Origin: Bacteroidales bacterium
Lineage (GTDB): Bacteria > Bacteroidota > Bacteroidia > Bacteroidales > Muribaculaceae
Assembly (NCBI GenBank): GCA_004553095.1
Contig: SFMJ01000004.1
Span: 1 to 22,527, forward strand
Direction: 5' to 3'
Length of the DNA: 22,527 nt
Shown here: piece after piece, positions 22,273 through 22,527 of the stretch
Layout: each line of letters opens with the position of its first letter
Numbering within the stretch: position 1 is the first letter of the stretch
Notes under the pieces: generated by a model
Seen by the model: the letters and a program-made list of their open reading frames with translations, nothing else
Database searches by the model: none
Told to the model about the DNA's origin: nothing
Translations under genes and position numbers: made by a program

Positions 22273-22527
22273 ATGCGATTAATCTTAGGTATACTTATAG
22301 CAGCGGGCATGGCTGGAACAGCAGTCACGCCTGCAAGTTCGCAGACATGTCGGGTGAATGTAGGCACGACCACGACAGGGAGTGCGAGCTATATCGAAGT
22401 GTACGAATATGATTATGTAACAGAGAAGCCGACCTTCCCCGGAGGCGACACACAGTTGATGAAGTTTATCAACAACAATCGAGTATATCCCAAGGATGCC
22501 TACAAGAAGGGGATTCAGGGTAGAGTG
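22273..22527 (+). CDS. TonB C-terminal-domain protein, N-terminal part (continues beyond window)
   Basis: Eighty-five codons are visible before the window ends. Residues 1-24 look like a cleavable signal peptide (MRLILGILIAAGMAGTAVTPASS, then Q). The mature part has a Thr/Gly/Ser stretch, then EKPTFPGGDTQLMKFINNN, YPKDAYKKGIQGRV. This is the start of the TonB C-terminal domain as found in Bacteroidota (P-x-FPGG, YP-x-A, GIQGRV). True TonB energy transducers have an N-terminal anchor with a Pro-rich linker. Here the TonB domain begins within about 30 residues of the predicted cleavage site, so it may be a free periplasmic TonB-fold protein rather than a classical transducer. It has a good promoter of its own. 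The C-terminus is out of view. Confidence 0.85.
   Translation, partial: MRLILGILIAAGMAGTAVTPASSQTCRVNVGTTTTGSASYIEVYEYDYVTEKPTFPGGDTQLMKFINNNRVYPKDAYKKGIQGRV

Overview
The window looks like chromosomal DNA from a member of the Bacteroidales (phylum Bacteroidota), possibly a Muribaculaceae-like gut lineage; the family assignment is inference. Supporting signs are promoters of the Bacteroidota type (-33 TTTG and -7 TAnnTTTG, no E. coli -35/-10 pair), two Bacteroidales-specific surface protein families (DUF4493 and DUF4923), a PorQ homologue, a secreted TonB-domain protein, and signal peptides cleaved just before Gln. No rRNA, tRNA, CRISPR array, insertion sequence or prophage was seen. Most of the window is housekeeping genes.

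Layout. Positions 1-1753 (minus) hold the 5' part of a DUF4493 lipoprotein, transcribed divergently from a DUF4923 secreted protein (1997-3022, plus) with a Ser/Asn/Gly/Thr-rich tail. A bidirectional terminator separates the latter from riboflavin synthase ribE (3141-3776, minus). A plus-strand block follows: an ATPase with a C-terminal DUF4435/TOPRIM-like domain (3939-5612), glycogen branching enzyme glgB (5653-7781, broken by a one-base deletion near 7234), cmk, ispH, tadA and menA. glgB/cmk and cmk/ispH overlap by ATGA. A hairpin and 33/34-bp tandem repeats lie between ispH and tadA. dnaB (11069-12634) has its own promoter and terminator.

A minus-strand unit runs efp -> glycosyltransferase -> radC (15151 down to 12712). 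Divergent from it is rpmH (15454-15609, ribosomal protein L34), which ends in a perfect 38-bp palindromic terminator. Facing it is the minus-strand unit gpmI -> GH3 glycosidase lipoprotein. rplS (minus) is divergent from folP-cdaA (plus; folate synthesis and c-di-AMP synthesis). porQ (minus) faces cdaA, and the window ends inside a TonB C-terminal-domain protein (plus).

The most interesting points are the ATPase-DUF4435 protein, whose Walker B motif lacks the usual Glu; the glgB frameshift; the repeats before tadA; and an 18-bp intergenic element, TAGAGCGCGTTCCTTAAA, that flanks porQ and recurs in part as an inverted pair beside the rpmH terminator. I do not see a multi-gene undescribed system here. 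The ATPase-DUF4435 gene is the best single candidate for new biology.
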